Positions 34,232 to 42,834 of a DNA stretch of 64,000 nt are shown one piece after another. The notes under the pieces are model-generated. The model was not told the DNA's origin. It saw only the letters and a program-made list of their open reading frames with translations, and did no database searches. Both the position numbers and the translations under genes were made by a program. Source of the DNA: Aestuariivita sp049276915 (GTDB lineage: Bacteria > Pseudomonadota > Alphaproteobacteria > Rhodobacterales > Rhodobacteraceae); the NCBI RefSeq assembly GCF_049276915.1, contig NZ_JBASXK010000051.1, positions 1 through 64,000 of the forward strand, given 5' to 3'. The stretch's first letter is position 1, and each line of letters starts with the position of its first letter.

Positions 34232-35067
34232 GCCGCCTCTCCCTTTGTGCGGGTTGCGCAATAATCGGTATCAGAACAGACAAACATCCGCCCGCCTGCA
34301 TCATCCACGATCACCTCATCAAGATAGCTGTCGATCGCACCGCACAATGCACAGGGATGATCGGGTTTGGAGGCCTCGAACGGATGATCCTCGAAATCAA
34401 GGCTGACCACCCGCGTATGGGGTGGAATGGCATAGATGCGCTGCTCGCGCCCCGCGCCAAACAGCTGGATCGCCGCCATCTCCATCTTGGGATTGTCGAA
34501 TTTCGGGATGGGCGAGGGATCCATGACATACCGTCCCTCGACCTTGACCGGATAGGCATAAGCGGTGGCAATCGCCCCGTGCCGTGCGATATCTTCATAG
34601 AGTTTCACATGCATCAGCCCGTATTCTTCCAGCGCATGCATCTTGCGCGTTTCGGTCTCACGTGGTTCGAGAAACCGCAAAGGCTCGGGGATGGGCACCT
34701 GATAGACAAGGATCTGATCCTCTCTCAGAGGCTCTTCAGGGATGCGGTGGCGGGTCTGGATGACTGAGGCCTCACCCGTCCGTTCCGTCGTGGCAACCCC
34801 GGCGGTGTTCTGAAAGAACTTGCGGATCGACACCGCGTTGGTGGTGTCATCCGCGCCCTGATCAATCACCTTGAGGGTATCGTCCGGCGTGAGGCAAGCA
34901 GCCGTCACCTGCACGCCACCCGTACCCCAGCCATAGGGCATGGGCATCTCGCGGCTGGCGAAGGGCACCTGATAGCCCGGGATCGCGATTCCCTTGAGGA
35001 TCGCGCGGCGGATCATGCGTTTTGTCTGCTCATCGAGATAGGCAAAATTATAGTCGGAGTGCGTCAT
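34228..35067 (-). CDS. phnJ: PhnJ, radical-SAM carbon-phosphorus lyase
   Basis: 279 residues. The four cysteines Cys239, Cys242, Cys264 and Cys270 in CALC...VCSDTDYC match E. coli PhnJ 241, 244, 266 and 272 (iron-sulfur ligands and the catalytic Cys). IPGYQVPFASREMPMPYGWG is the highly conserved N-terminal region with the radical glycine. Cleaves the C-P bond to release the alkane and ribose cyclic phosphate. 73 bases after phnI, the only notable gap in the core. Confidence 0.97.
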   Translation of the reverse strand: MTHSDYNFAYLDEQTKRMIRRAILKGIAIPGYQVPFASREMPMPYGWGTGGVQVTAACLTPDDTLKVIDQGADDTTNAVSIRKFFQNTAGVATTERTGEASVIQTRHRIPEEPLREDQILVYQVPIPEPLRFLEPRETETRKMHALEEYGLMHVKLYEDIARHGAIATAYAYPVKVEGRYVMDPSPIPKFDNPKMEMAAIQLFGAGREQRIYAIPPHTRVVSLDFEDHPFEASKPDHPCALCGAIDSYLDEVIVDDAGGRMFVCSDTDYCATRTKGEAA

Positions 35068-35140
35068 GATCCCATCTCCAGCGTCGCGCCATGCGCTGTG
35101 TTGCTTGGGGCAGCCCCAAGAAGAACCTGTTCCAAGCCGC

Positions 35141-36229
35141 TCATTCCGCGGCCTCCTGATGCGCTGCCCGCGCCTCAGTGCGAAGTTTGCGGATCAGCTC
35201 CAGCTCGGATTGGAAATCCACGTAATGGGGCAGTTTGATATGTTCCAGAAACCCGGTTGCTTGAATGTTGTCGGCGTGGCTCAGCACGAATTCCTCGTCC
35301 TGCGCCGGAGCGCCCACATTGTCCTCGCCCAGTTCTTCCCAGCGCAGGGCCCGATCCACCAGCGCCATCGAGATCGCCTTGCGTTCGGAATGCCCAAAGA
35401 CCAGCCCATAGCCGCGCGTGAATTGCGCAGGCTCGGTCTTGGAGCCGGTGAACTGGTTGACGGTCTCGCATTCGGTCAGCAGGATCTCTCCGATTTCGAT
35501 CGAGAAGCCCAACTCGGCAATCTCCATCTCGACGGGCACCGTGCCCACGCGCATCTCACCCACAAACGGGTGATTGCGCCCGTATCCGCGCTGGGTCGAA
35601 TAGGCCATGCCCAGCACAAAGCCCTCATCCCCACGGGTAAGCGCCTGCAGGCGCAGGGCACGGTCGGCAGGATATTCCATCGGCGCGCGGGTGATGTCCG
35701 CAGGCGTCTCGTCAGACCGGATCTCGGGCTGGATCAGACCATCGCGATTGAGAAATTCGGTGACACGCGGCTTGGGCTCGGGATCAGGCATGGCCTCGGG
35801 CGGCGGGCTCAGACCTTCGCTCTCGGCGGCCAGTGCGAAATCCAGAAGACGGTGTGTATAGTCAAAGGTCGGTCCCAGAACCTGACCGCCGGGCAGATCC
35901 TTGAAGGTTGCCGAAATACGGCGATCACAAAGCATCGCGCCGGTCTCGACAGGCTTGGAATGACCAATGCGCGGCAAGGTCGTGCGATAGGCGCGGATGA
36001 GGAAGATCGCCTCGATCAGATCGCCGCGCGATTGCTTGATCGCCAGCGCGGCCAGATCCGGGTCATAGAGCGAGCCTTCGGCCATCACCCGGTGCACGGC
36101 CAGCGAAAGCTGCTCACGGATCTGCGAGAGGCCCAGTTCGGCTACATCCGTATCCCCCCGGCGTTCCTCGGCCAGCCAAGCATGGGCATTGTCGATGGCG
36201 CGCTCGCCCCCTTTGACGGCTACATACAT
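35141..36229 (-). CDS. phnI: PhnI, C-P lyase core subunit
   Basis: 362 residues, normal length. MYVAVKGGERAIDNAHAWL at the N-terminus, then AEERRGD, QIREQLSLAVHRVMAEGSLYD and DYVDFQSELELIRKLR near the C-terminus. With PhnG-H-L it attaches phosphonate to ribose from a nucleoside triphosphate. The ATG at 36229 suits the family start; the longer open frame overlaps phnH. Very close to phnH stop. Confidence 0.95.
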   Translation of the reverse strand: MYVAVKGGERAIDNAHAWLAEERRGDTDVAELGLSQIREQLSLAVHRVMAEGSLYDPDLAALAIKQSRGDLIEAIFLIRAYRTTLPRIGHSKPVETGAMLCDRRISATFKDLPGGQVLGPTFDYTHRLLDFALAAESEGLSPPPEAMPDPEPKPRVTEFLNRDGLIQPEIRSDETPADITRAPMEYPADRALRLQALTRGDEGFVLGMAYSTQRGYGRNHPFVGEMRVGTVPVEMEIAELGFSIEIGEILLTECETVNQFTGSKTEPAQFTRGYGLVFGHSERKAISMALVDRALRWEELGEDNVGAPAQDEEFVLSHADNIQATGFLEHIKLPHYVDFQSELELIRKLRTEARAAHQEAAE

Positions 36230-36230
36230 C

Positions 36231-36800
36231 TTACATCGCCTCCACAATCGTACTGCGCGGCAGGCCCGCGATCTGATCGCCTGCGGTCAGGAAGAAATCC
36301 AGACCCTGCGGAAACAACGCGCGATTGTCCTGAAACGCCTGCGTTTCCGGCAAGCTCAGATACGCGACCGTTTCGATCCCCGGCCCGGAGAGGCGCGCAC
36401 CGGTTTGGGCCAGCGTAGCGGTCTCGACAATCAGCGTGGCCGCGCGGTCGGGATATTCGGCACTGCCGATGGAAAAACGATGGAGCGGGCTCAGAGCCTG
36501 CCATGTACCAAGGGCAAAAGCGGCCGGTTCGGGGCCCGTGACAGGCGCTCCGATGTGAAAGGCAATCCAGGCGCGGATGTCAGCCGTGTCGTGATCTCCA
36601 GCCAGATGAATGGGCGTTTCAGGGTCACACAGCACCAACATCAACGTGGCCGCAGCAGGCGAGACCGGAGTCGGGGCCCGCGCGCCGGTAATCGTCTCGA
36701 TCCGGCCTGGCCGGGACAGCGCATTCAGCGCGGCACGAAAGCCATGGGCCGCATCATGGGGCGCATTGATGAACCCCCCAGAAAGAGCATCGGCATGCAT
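36231..36800 (-). CDS. phnH: PhnH, C-P lyase core subunit
   Basis: 189 residues. PHDAAHGFRAALNALSRPGR and AALILCDPETP-like and DIRAWIAFHIGAP parts match PhnH, a homolog of the PLP-transferase fold that has lost its catalytic lysine. Start overlaps the phnG stop (TGATG at 36798-36802). Confidence 0.94.
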   Translation of the reverse strand: MHADALSGGFINAPHDAAHGFRAALNALSRPGRIETITGARAPTPVSPAAATLMLVLCDPETPIHLAGDHDTADIRAWIAFHIGAPVTGPEPAAFALGTWQALSPLHRFSIGSAEYPDRAATLIVETATLAQTGARLSGPGIETVAYLSLPETQAFQDNRALFPQGLDFFLTAGDQIAGLPRSTIVEAM

Positions 36801-37264
36801 CAGTCTTCTCCCCGGACCATGGTAAAGAAATCGACCTTGGTGCCCGCAGCCTTGGCCGCGCGCGTGGTGCGCCGTGCGGTCTCTTCGCGTGCCAACGGGT
36901 CCAGGACAATGTCCCGGATCTCTGCTGCCGCCGCGCCTTGCATCAATGCGTCGACAACAGCCGCGCGTTCGGCATGGGCCTTCGAGCGGCCCTGCACATA
37001 GGCATGACCCACAGTCCCGCAGGACAGGCGCAGTGCGCAGCGGGTCACGGTCATTTCACCCAAGTTGAAGGCACCCCCCGTCCCTCCGGTTCGGCCCCGC
37101 ACCATGACCCCTCCGGTTTCGGGCGGGCGGAGCCAATCGAAGGCGGGCGCGTCGATTTGCGCATAAATCGCGCTGAGTCGCGCTTCGGGGGCGCGCGCCA
37201 GAAGACCCATCCAGGTCTTGCGCGCCTGCGCGGGGTCAGTGTTGGGGGGCAGATCATCAAGCAT
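36800..37264 (-). CDS. phnG: PhnG, C-P lyase core subunit
   Basis: 154 residues. GLLARAPEARLSAIYAQ, a GGVMVRGRTGGTGGAFNLGE stretch and TRCALRLSCGTVGHAYVQGR are typical. First gene of the leftward phnGHIJKLNM run; preceded by the 103-base phnG-phnF gap with the palindrome at 37292-37309. Confidence 0.94.
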   Translation of the reverse strand: MLDDLPPNTDPAQARKTWMGLLARAPEARLSAIYAQIDAPAFDWLRPPETGGVMVRGRTGGTGGAFNLGEMTVTRCALRLSCGTVGHAYVQGRSKAHAERAAVVDALMQGAAAAEIRDIVLDPLAREETARRTTRAAKAAGTKVDFFTMVRGED

Positions 37265-37280
37265 CTAGACACCTTGCGGA

Positions 37281-37309
37281 TTTGTCTATATTTGTCTATT
37301 TATAGACAA
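37281..37309. promoter_or_regulatory. PhnF operator candidate, palindrome plus half-site
   Basis: TTGTCTA-TTTA-TAGACAA (37292-37309) is a perfect 7-bp inverted repeat. An extra direct copy of TTTGTCTA lies 10 bases upstream at 37281-37288. It sits in the gap between divergent phnG and phnF, the expected place for autorepression by PhnF; known PhnF sites are also TGGTCTA/TAGACCA-like (family knowledge). About 17 bases from the phnG start, so it would block phnG transcription or its leader. Confidence 0.6.
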
Positions 37310-37367
37310 CTCATACGCCAAACCCGCCCCTCATCACAAGCATGGTTTCGTGAAACTTTGGTGACAC

Positions 37368-38078
37368 ATGCCCCGCACGCCAATCTGGAAATCCATCTCG
37401 CAGACGCTGGAAACCGAGATTTCCGCGCGTCATTATGGCCCCGGTGACCAGCTTCCCACCGAGGCAGCGCTCTCGGCGCGTTTTGATGTGAACCGGCACA
37501 CGGTGCGCAGGGCGCTGGCTGAAATGGCCGAGCGCGGGATCGTCCAATCGCGGCGCGGCTCGGGCGTTTATGTCTCGGAAAACCCGGCCACATATCCGAT
37601 CTCGAAACGGGTGCGGTTTCATCAGAACATCAAGGCCGCCGGTCAGTTTCCGCAAAAACGTGTGTTGCGGCTGGAGACACGGGCAGCGGATGCCAAAGAG
37701 GCCGAGGCGCTGCGAATATCCAAGGGCGATGCGCTGCATGTCTATGAGGGGCTGTCGCTGGCCGAGGGCAAACCGATTGCCTGGTTCCAAAGCCTCTTTC
37801 CTGCCGAACGCTTTGCAGCGCTGCCCGAGATCCTGAACGAGGTCAGTTCGGTCACCGAGGCGCTGAGACGTTGCGGCGTTGATGATTACACCCGCGCCGA
37901 GACCCGGCTGACGGCGGTTGCGGCAACATCCGTGCAAGCAGTGCATCTGCAGGTGCGCGAGGGCGCGCCACTGCTACGCTCGACCGCGCTGAACGTCGAT
38001 CCGGATCTCTGCCCGGTCGAGTTCGGGATCACCTTTTTCGTATCGGACCGGGTCGTTCTGACGGTAACGCCCGACTGA
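37368..38078 (+). CDS. phnF: PhnF, GntR family regulator of phosphonate genes
   Basis: 236 residues. Winged helix-turn-helix TPIWKSISQTLETEISARH...LPTEAALSARFDVNRHTVRRALAEMAERG in the first 75 residues, then a UTRA ligand domain. Divergent from phnG, and its stop abuts the stop of the convergent transferase gene (TGATCA at 38076-38081). Represses phn genes when phosphonate is absent (family inference). Confidence 0.93.
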   Translation: MPRTPIWKSISQTLETEISARHYGPGDQLPTEAALSARFDVNRHTVRRALAEMAERGIVQSRRGSGVYVSENPATYPISKRVRFHQNIKAAGQFPQKRVLRLETRAADAKEAEALRISKGDALHVYEGLSLAEGKPIAWFQSLFPAERFAALPEILNEVSSVTEALRRCGVDDYTRAETRLTAVAATSVQAVHLQVREGAPLLRSTALNVDPDLCPVEFGITFFVSDRVVLTVTPD

Positions 38079-38690
38079 TCACTCGTATTTTTCAAGAAAG
38101 GCTTCAGCGGGCAATGTGCGGAACTCACCAAGCCGGGCGCGCAATGTGTCGTGATCCCAATCCCACCATGCCAGCGCCATCATCCGCTCGCCAATCTCTT
38201 CTGGCAAACGCGCGCGCAGCGGTTTGGCGGGAAGGCCCGCAACAATCTGGTAGGGGGCGACATCCTTTGTCACCAGGGCACCCGCGGCAACTACCGCACC
38301 GGTGCCGATCGTGACCTCTGGTCGGATGACCGCGTTGTGGCCAATCCATGTGTCATGGCCGATATGGGCAATCCGCGCGCGTCGGTGCGCGAAGAAATCC
38401 GCATCCGCTTCGGCATCATCCCAGTAATCGGCAGAGCGGTAATGGAAGTGGTGAAGCGAGGCCAGTTCCATAGGGTGATCGGTGGGGCCGATACGTACAT
38501 AGCTGGCAATATTGGCGAATTTGCCGATGCTTGCATTGGCGATGTCGGCAAAACGGTCGCAATATGAGTAATCCCCCATGCTGACCGCGTTAAGCCGGCT
38601 GCCTCGCCCGATTTCGACAAATGTGCCGAACTGGCTGTTGGTGATCTCACATTCGGGGTGAATGAACGGGTCTGTGCTCAGGCGGGCCAT
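38079..38690 (-). CDS. Hexapeptide-repeat transferase of phosphonate operons
   Basis: 203 residues with left-handed beta-helix repeats (IGRGSRLNAVSMGDYSYCD, IGKFANIASYVRIG, IGHDTWIGHNAVIRP, IGTGAVVAAGALV) and a GLPAKPLRARL C-terminus, xenobiotic acetyltransferase type. I recognise the phosphonate-linked hexapeptide transferase family (TIGR03308-like). It could acylate aminoalkylphosphonates, the role of PhnO in E. coli. Four bases after the phnE operon end. Confidence 0.85.
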   Translation of the reverse strand: MARLSTDPFIHPECEITNSQFGTFVEIGRGSRLNAVSMGDYSYCDRFADIANASIGKFANIASYVRIGPTDHPMELASLHHFHYRSADYWDDAEADADFFAHRRARIAHIGHDTWIGHNAVIRPEVTIGTGAVVAAGALVTKDVAPYQIVAGLPAKPLRARLPEEIGERMMALAWWDWDHDTLRARLGEFRTLPAEAFLEKYE

Positions 38691-38693
38691 GTA

Positions 38694-39995
38694 TCAGCCT
38701 TTGATCAGTTTGCGCCGCAGCCAGCCCGACACGGTATCCATCATGATGACCATCAGCACGACAAGGATAATGTAGTAGGTGACCTCTTCCCAGTCTTTCT
38801 GCGTTATGATCGCCTGGGTGAGCAAAAGGCCGATGCCGCCGCCGGTAATGGCACCGATTACGGTGGCAGACCGGGTGTTGGATTCCAGGAAATAGAGCAC
38901 CTGACTGAGCAGGATCGGCGTGATCTGGGGGATGACGCCAAAGCGGTAGCGCTGGATCGGTTTTGCACCGGTCGACTGCACACCTTCGATCTGTTTCTTG
39001 TCGACGTTTTCCAGCGCTTCGGAGAACATCTTTCCAAAGGATCCGGTGTCAGTAATGAGGATGGCCAGTGTTCCGGTCAGTGGACCAAGACCGAAGGCGC
39101 GGGTCAGGATGATTGTCCAGATCAGCCCGTCCACACCACGCACAAAGTCGAACAGGCGGCGGAATGTGAAGCGGATCCACATGACAGGTGTGAAGTTGCG
39201 CGCCGCCAGAAAGGCCAGCGGCAGCGCCACGATAGCCGCGCCCATGGTTCCCAGGAACGCCATCAGAACAGTCTCGAAGATCGCCCAAGCCACATCGGCG
39301 TGACGCCACATGTTGTTGTGCCAGAAATCATCCCAGATCTCGCCCGCTTCGCCATTGAAGGCGCGCGCGGCCACCTGGGTCACACTCAGGCCGTGATAGG
39401 GGCTGTCGAGGGTAAAGAAGAACAGCTCCCACCCGGCGAAATAGCGAAAGACTTCCGAGCGGTTGCGCGTGACCGAAAGGCGACCTGCCTCGGTTGTGAC
39501 GGCCAGACGGTTGCGCGAAGAGTTGATCCACTCGGGCAGATCACCGGCCGGAAACTCTTGTATCACACCGTTCGTCGTGCTGGGCGTGGCGCGGATCACA
39601 CCATAGCCGGGGATGTCATATGTGATGGTTTCAGGGCCGAAGGTGACCACATGGCCATCACCCAGATCAATGACCGTCGTCTCACCCAAGGTCACCCATT
39701 CGGGGACAGTGCCATCTGGATACCGTCCCTTGCGCTCGCCCTCGATCGAGGCGCTGACCGCGCCATCGCGATTGTCGCGCGTAATGTGGGTCTTATAGCT
39801 GTAGGTATCGGCCATCAGGGCGCGTGCATTGTCGGCGCTGGCGCGTTGCATCAGGCCCGGCACGTCAAAAGCGAAGACCGTATAGATCAGATAGGCCAGG
39901 ATAACGACAGGAACCATCAGGGCGAAAAGGCGCTTGTGGCGAAAGATCGTGACGGCCTGAAGGCGCAGATCGGCGGTGTCGGCGGTCATGGTCAT
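38694..39995 (-). CDS. phnE: PhnE, phosphonate ABC transporter permease (long)
   Basis: 433 residues, longer than the usual ~270. A first membrane segment (LFALMVPVVILAYLIYTVFAF) near residues 20-40, then a ~150-residue soluble insertion, and the normal permease with EAA loop (ITDTGSFGKMFSEALENVDK). Such long PhnE2 forms are common in marine alphaproteobacteria (family knowledge). ATGA overlap with the shorter phnE at 39992-39995. Confidence 0.9.
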   Translation of the reverse strand: MTMTADTADLRLQAVTIFRHKRLFALMVPVVILAYLIYTVFAFDVPGLMQRASADNARALMADTYSYKTHITRDNRDGAVSASIEGERKGRYPDGTVPEWVTLGETTVIDLGDGHVVTFGPETITYDIPGYGVIRATPSTTNGVIQEFPAGDLPEWINSSRNRLAVTTEAGRLSVTRNRSEVFRYFAGWELFFFTLDSPYHGLSVTQVAARAFNGEAGEIWDDFWHNNMWRHADVAWAIFETVLMAFLGTMGAAIVALPLAFLAARNFTPVMWIRFTFRRLFDFVRGVDGLIWTIILTRAFGLGPLTGTLAILITDTGSFGKMFSEALENVDKKQIEGVQSTGAKPIQRYRFGVIPQITPILLSQVLYFLESNTRSATVIGAITGGGIGLLLTQAIITQKDWEEVTYYIILVVLMVIMMDTVSGWLRRKLIKG

Positions 39996-40876
39996 GCCAT
40001 CTTTCCTTTGATGGGTGCCCCGTGGGTCAGCCTCTCGCGGAAATGGCCCGAGATCTGATCGACCACGACAATGGTCACGAACAGCAGCAGGAACATCGCC
40101 GCCGCTTCGTCATAGCGCCCCTGCCCCCAGCTGATGGCGTTCTTGAGTTCGTATCCGAGGCCTCCGGCACCGACAAAACCCAGAATGGCCGAAGCGCGGA
40201 TGTTGATCTCGAAACGCAACAGCGCATAGCTGAGCCAGTTCGGGGCCACTTGTGGCACTACGCCCAGGAGCATGCGTTGCGACCAGTTGGCACCGACGGA
40301 TTCCAGCCCTTCGATCGGTTTGAGATCGGCATTCTCGTTCACTTCGGAGAACAGCTTGCCCAGTGCCCCGACCGTATGAAGCGCAATGGCGATCATGGCG
40401 GGCACAGGTCCGCCACCAAGGATAAAGATCAGAACCAGAGCGATCACGATATCCGGGACCGCGCGCAGGATATCCATGAGCCGGCGGATCACGCCGATCA
40501 GGCGTGGATACCGGGCCAGACCACGGGTAGCCAGCAACGACAGGATGACAGCGAAGATCGCTCCGATAAGCGTGGCGACAGCTGCAATGTTCACCGTCTC
40601 GATCAGGGCGGGCAGATACGTCAGGAAATGGCCCGGAAGCTGGTCGATTTTCGAGATCGCTTCGAGGACAAGTTCTGAGGGGTAGTCAAAGAAATTGCCA
40701 ATGCCGTCCCAGAACCCGCCGCCATTGCGTGCGGCCGCAGTATTGAAACCGGATACCATGAGCAGCACGAAAATCAGCAGCATCACCCCGGAATACAGCC
40801 GTCGCCGCTGAACCTGGGCCATGTAGGTTTCGCGCAGGTCCAGACTGGCCTGACGGGGTGCGGAAAGCTCGCTCAT
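39992..40876 (-). CDS. phnE: PhnE, phosphonate ABC transporter permease (short)
   Basis: 294 residues, about six membrane segments: LYSGVMLLIFVLLMVSG near residues 27-43, and the EAA-type loop LHTVGALGKLFSEVNENAD. Forms a heterodimer with the long PhnE. 62 bases after phnD, with a hairpin (40895-40920) in the gap. Confidence 0.92.
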   Translation of the reverse strand: MSELSAPRQASLDLRETYMAQVQRRRLYSGVMLLIFVLLMVSGFNTAAARNGGGFWDGIGNFFDYPSELVLEAISKIDQLPGHFLTYLPALIETVNIAAVATLIGAIFAVILSLLATRGLARYPRLIGVIRRLMDILRAVPDIVIALVLIFILGGGPVPAMIAIALHTVGALGKLFSEVNENADLKPIEGLESVGANWSQRMLLGVVPQVAPNWLSYALLRFEINIRASAILGFVGAGGLGYELKNAISWGQGRYDEAAAMFLLLFVTIVVVDQISGHFRERLTHGAPIKGKMA

Positions 40877-40894
40877 GAAACGCCTCGGTCAAAG

Positions 40895-40920
40895 AGGCAG
40901 GCCCGGATTGGGGCCTGCCT
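40895..40920 (-). other. Hairpin between phnD and phnE
   Basis: AGGCAGGCCC-GGATTG-GGGCCTGCCT, a perfect 10-bp GC-rich stem with a 6-base loop and no T-run. In binding-protein operons such hairpins often stabilise the 5' mRNA, raising receptor levels over permease levels. Next to it lies a small GGATC repeat (about 40926-40940). Confidence 0.6.
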
Positions 40921-40938
40921 TGGCTGGATCGGATCGGA

Positions 40939-41844
40939 TCAGTTGGATTTCGCTTTGCGCGCTTCGATGATCGACAGATAGGCGTCATGGCCGATCGGGT
41001 TGAAGCCCAGCGATTCACCGGCCGAGATGTTATAGGTGCACTCGCGGTCGGTCTCGTACATGTTGTCCACCAGAGCGGTCATGGTGGCTTTGACATCCGC
41101 AGGCAGCGAGCTGCGCAGCACGATGGGGCCTTCGGGAATGGGCTTGGATTTCCAGATCTCGACCAGGTCGTTCATGTCGACGATGCCGGAGTCCACGGCC
41201 TTGCGCAACGCACCGGAGTTATAGCCGTCTTCCCAGTTGCCCTGACCATCGGCCCATGTCACGCCTGCATCCACATCGCCGTTGTTGACCGCAACAATGG
41301 TCTGCTCGTGACCTCCGGTGAATTTCACCTCGCCGAAGTAATCCCCGGACGCCATGCTGGCACCGGTCGTCTGGGGGATCTCGATCGAGGGGATCAGATA
41401 GCCGGAGGTGGAGTTGGGATCACCAAAGCCAAAGACCTTGTCCTGCATGTCTTCCAGCGAGGTGATGCCGCTGTCCTTGCGGGCAAACCCGATGGAGTGA
41501 TAGCCGAATGAGCCGTCCAGGTTGATTTTCACCAGCACGGGCTCGACCGCTTCGGGGTCTTGCAGATAGGTCGCCGCATAGGCCGAGGCACCCAGCCAGG
41601 CCATGTCGATGGTGCCGCCCACGAGGCCCTGGATCACGCCTGCATAATCGGCAGGTGCAAAAAGCTTGACCGGAACGCCCAGCGCTTCTTCGGTATAGGC
41701 GCGCAGGCATTCATTCGAGTTCAGACGGTCCTGTGCGTTTTCTCCGCCCAGGATCCCGATGCGGAATTCGTCGATGGGATCAGCGGCAAGGGCCGGTGTA
41801 ACAAGGGCTGTGGTCATCAGGGCAGTGGCAAGTAGCTTTTTCAT
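40939..41844 (-). CDS. phnD: PhnD, phosphonate ABC binding protein
   Basis: 301 residues with a Sec signal peptide (MKKLLATALMTTALVTPALAA). DEFRIGILGGENAQDRL and the phosphate-phosphonate binding loops (NSTSGYLIPS, VTWADGQGNWEDGY) match PhnD. Periplasmic phosphonate receptor, 57 bases after phnC. Confidence 0.94.
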   Translation of the reverse strand: MKKLLATALMTTALVTPALAADPIDEFRIGILGGENAQDRLNSNECLRAYTEEALGVPVKLFAPADYAGVIQGLVGGTIDMAWLGASAYAATYLQDPEAVEPVLVKINLDGSFGYHSIGFARKDSGITSLEDMQDKVFGFGDPNSTSGYLIPSIEIPQTTGASMASGDYFGEVKFTGGHEQTIVAVNNGDVDAGVTWADGQGNWEDGYNSGALRKAVDSGIVDMNDLVEIWKSKPIPEGPIVLRSSLPADVKATMTALVDNMYETDRECTYNISAGESLGFNPIGHDAYLSIIEARKAKSN

Positions 41845-41901
41845 CGTCTCGTCTCTCCAGTTGATGAAAACCCGCCGCAGGGCAGCGACGGGTGGGTCAA
41901 G

Positions 41902-42696
41902 TCAGGCGTATTCCTTCTTGAGTACGCTCAGGTTCGTGGATGTGGCCTCTTCGGTGAAATCGGCTTCGGCACCATAGATGTCGCGCGCCACACCCAGCGT
42001 CAGCTGCGCAGGCGTTCCGTCAAAGACCTTGCGCCCGTCCCGCATGCCGATGATGCGGTCGCAATAGCGGCGCGCGGTATCCAGCGTATGCAGGTTGGCG
42101 ATGACCGTGCGGCCATCTTCATCATGGATGCGGCGCAGGGCATCCATGACGATCTGTGCATTCATCGGATCGAGCGAGGCAATCGGCTCATCCGCAAGGA
42201 TCATCTTGGGGTTCTGCATCAGGGCGCGCGCGATGGCGACGCGCTGTTGTTGACCGCCGGACAAGGCTTCGGCGCGCTTGGATGCGTTTTCGGCAATGCC
42301 AAGACGCTCGAGGATATCAATCGCGCGGTAGATGTCGTCTTTCGGGAACATGTTGAACATCGTCGCCAGTGTCGAGCGCTGGTTCAGCGTGCCATGCAGC
42401 ACGTTGGATACGACATCCATCCGCGGCACCAGATTGAACTGCTGAAAGATCATCGCGCAGTCCGATTGCCACGCGCGCTTGGCAGCACCGGTAAGACCGA
42501 GAATGTCGCGCCCCTCGAATGTCAGCGACCCAGAGGTCGAATCCGTCAGGCGATTGACCATACGCAGGAAAGTCGATTTCCCAGCCCCCGAGCGACCGAT
42601 GATGCCAACGAATTGCGGGCGATCCACCTGGAATGTCAGATCATCAACCGCCTTGTTCTGCCCGAACAGCTTGTTCAGGCCAATCACACTCAGCAT
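41902..42696 (-). CDS. phnC: PhnC, phosphonate ABC ATP-binding protein
   Basis: 264 residues. Walker A GRSGAGKSTFLRMVNRLTD, signature ALSGGQQQRVAIARAL, Walker B MILADEPIASLDP. The ATG at 42696 is chosen on domain start; upstream frame to 42747 lacks homology. First gene of phnC-D-E-E-transferase, preceded by the possible Pho box at 42746-42777. Confidence 0.94.
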   Translation of the reverse strand: MLSVIGLNKLFGQNKAVDDLTFQVDRPQFVGIIGRSGAGKSTFLRMVNRLTDSTSGSLTFEGRDILGLTGAAKRAWQSDCAMIFQQFNLVPRMDVVSNVLHGTLNQRSTLATMFNMFPKDDIYRAIDILERLGIAENASKRAEALSGGQQQRVAIARALMQNPKMILADEPIASLDPMNAQIVMDALRRIHDEDGRTVIANLHTLDTARRYCDRIIGMRDGRKVFDGTPAQLTLGVARDIYGAEADFTEEATSTNLSVLKKEYA

Positions 42697-42745
42697 CGCA
42701 CACCCCCGCTTCCGATGGGGGCACCATCCACGCAAGGCGTGACAC

Positions 42746-42777
42746 AATTGTAAGGGTTTCTTGAAAGTTTTTTGAAG
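42746..42777 (-). promoter_or_regulatory. Possible Pho box before phnC
   Basis: On the minus strand three degenerate 10-11-base direct repeats read CTTCAAAAAA, CTTTCAAGAAA and CCCTTACAATT. PhoB boxes in alphaproteobacteria are 7-base T/C-rich repeats separated by 4 A/T-rich bases, so the layout fits, though the match to CTGTCAT is weak. Located about 50 bases before phnC. Phosphate starvation control is expected for phn importers. Confidence 0.35.
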
Positions 42778-42834
42778 GCTGGAGGCAGGTCGATTGCAAC
42801 GCCTGCCCGCTTACCCTGCAATAGGGGGCTGCAC

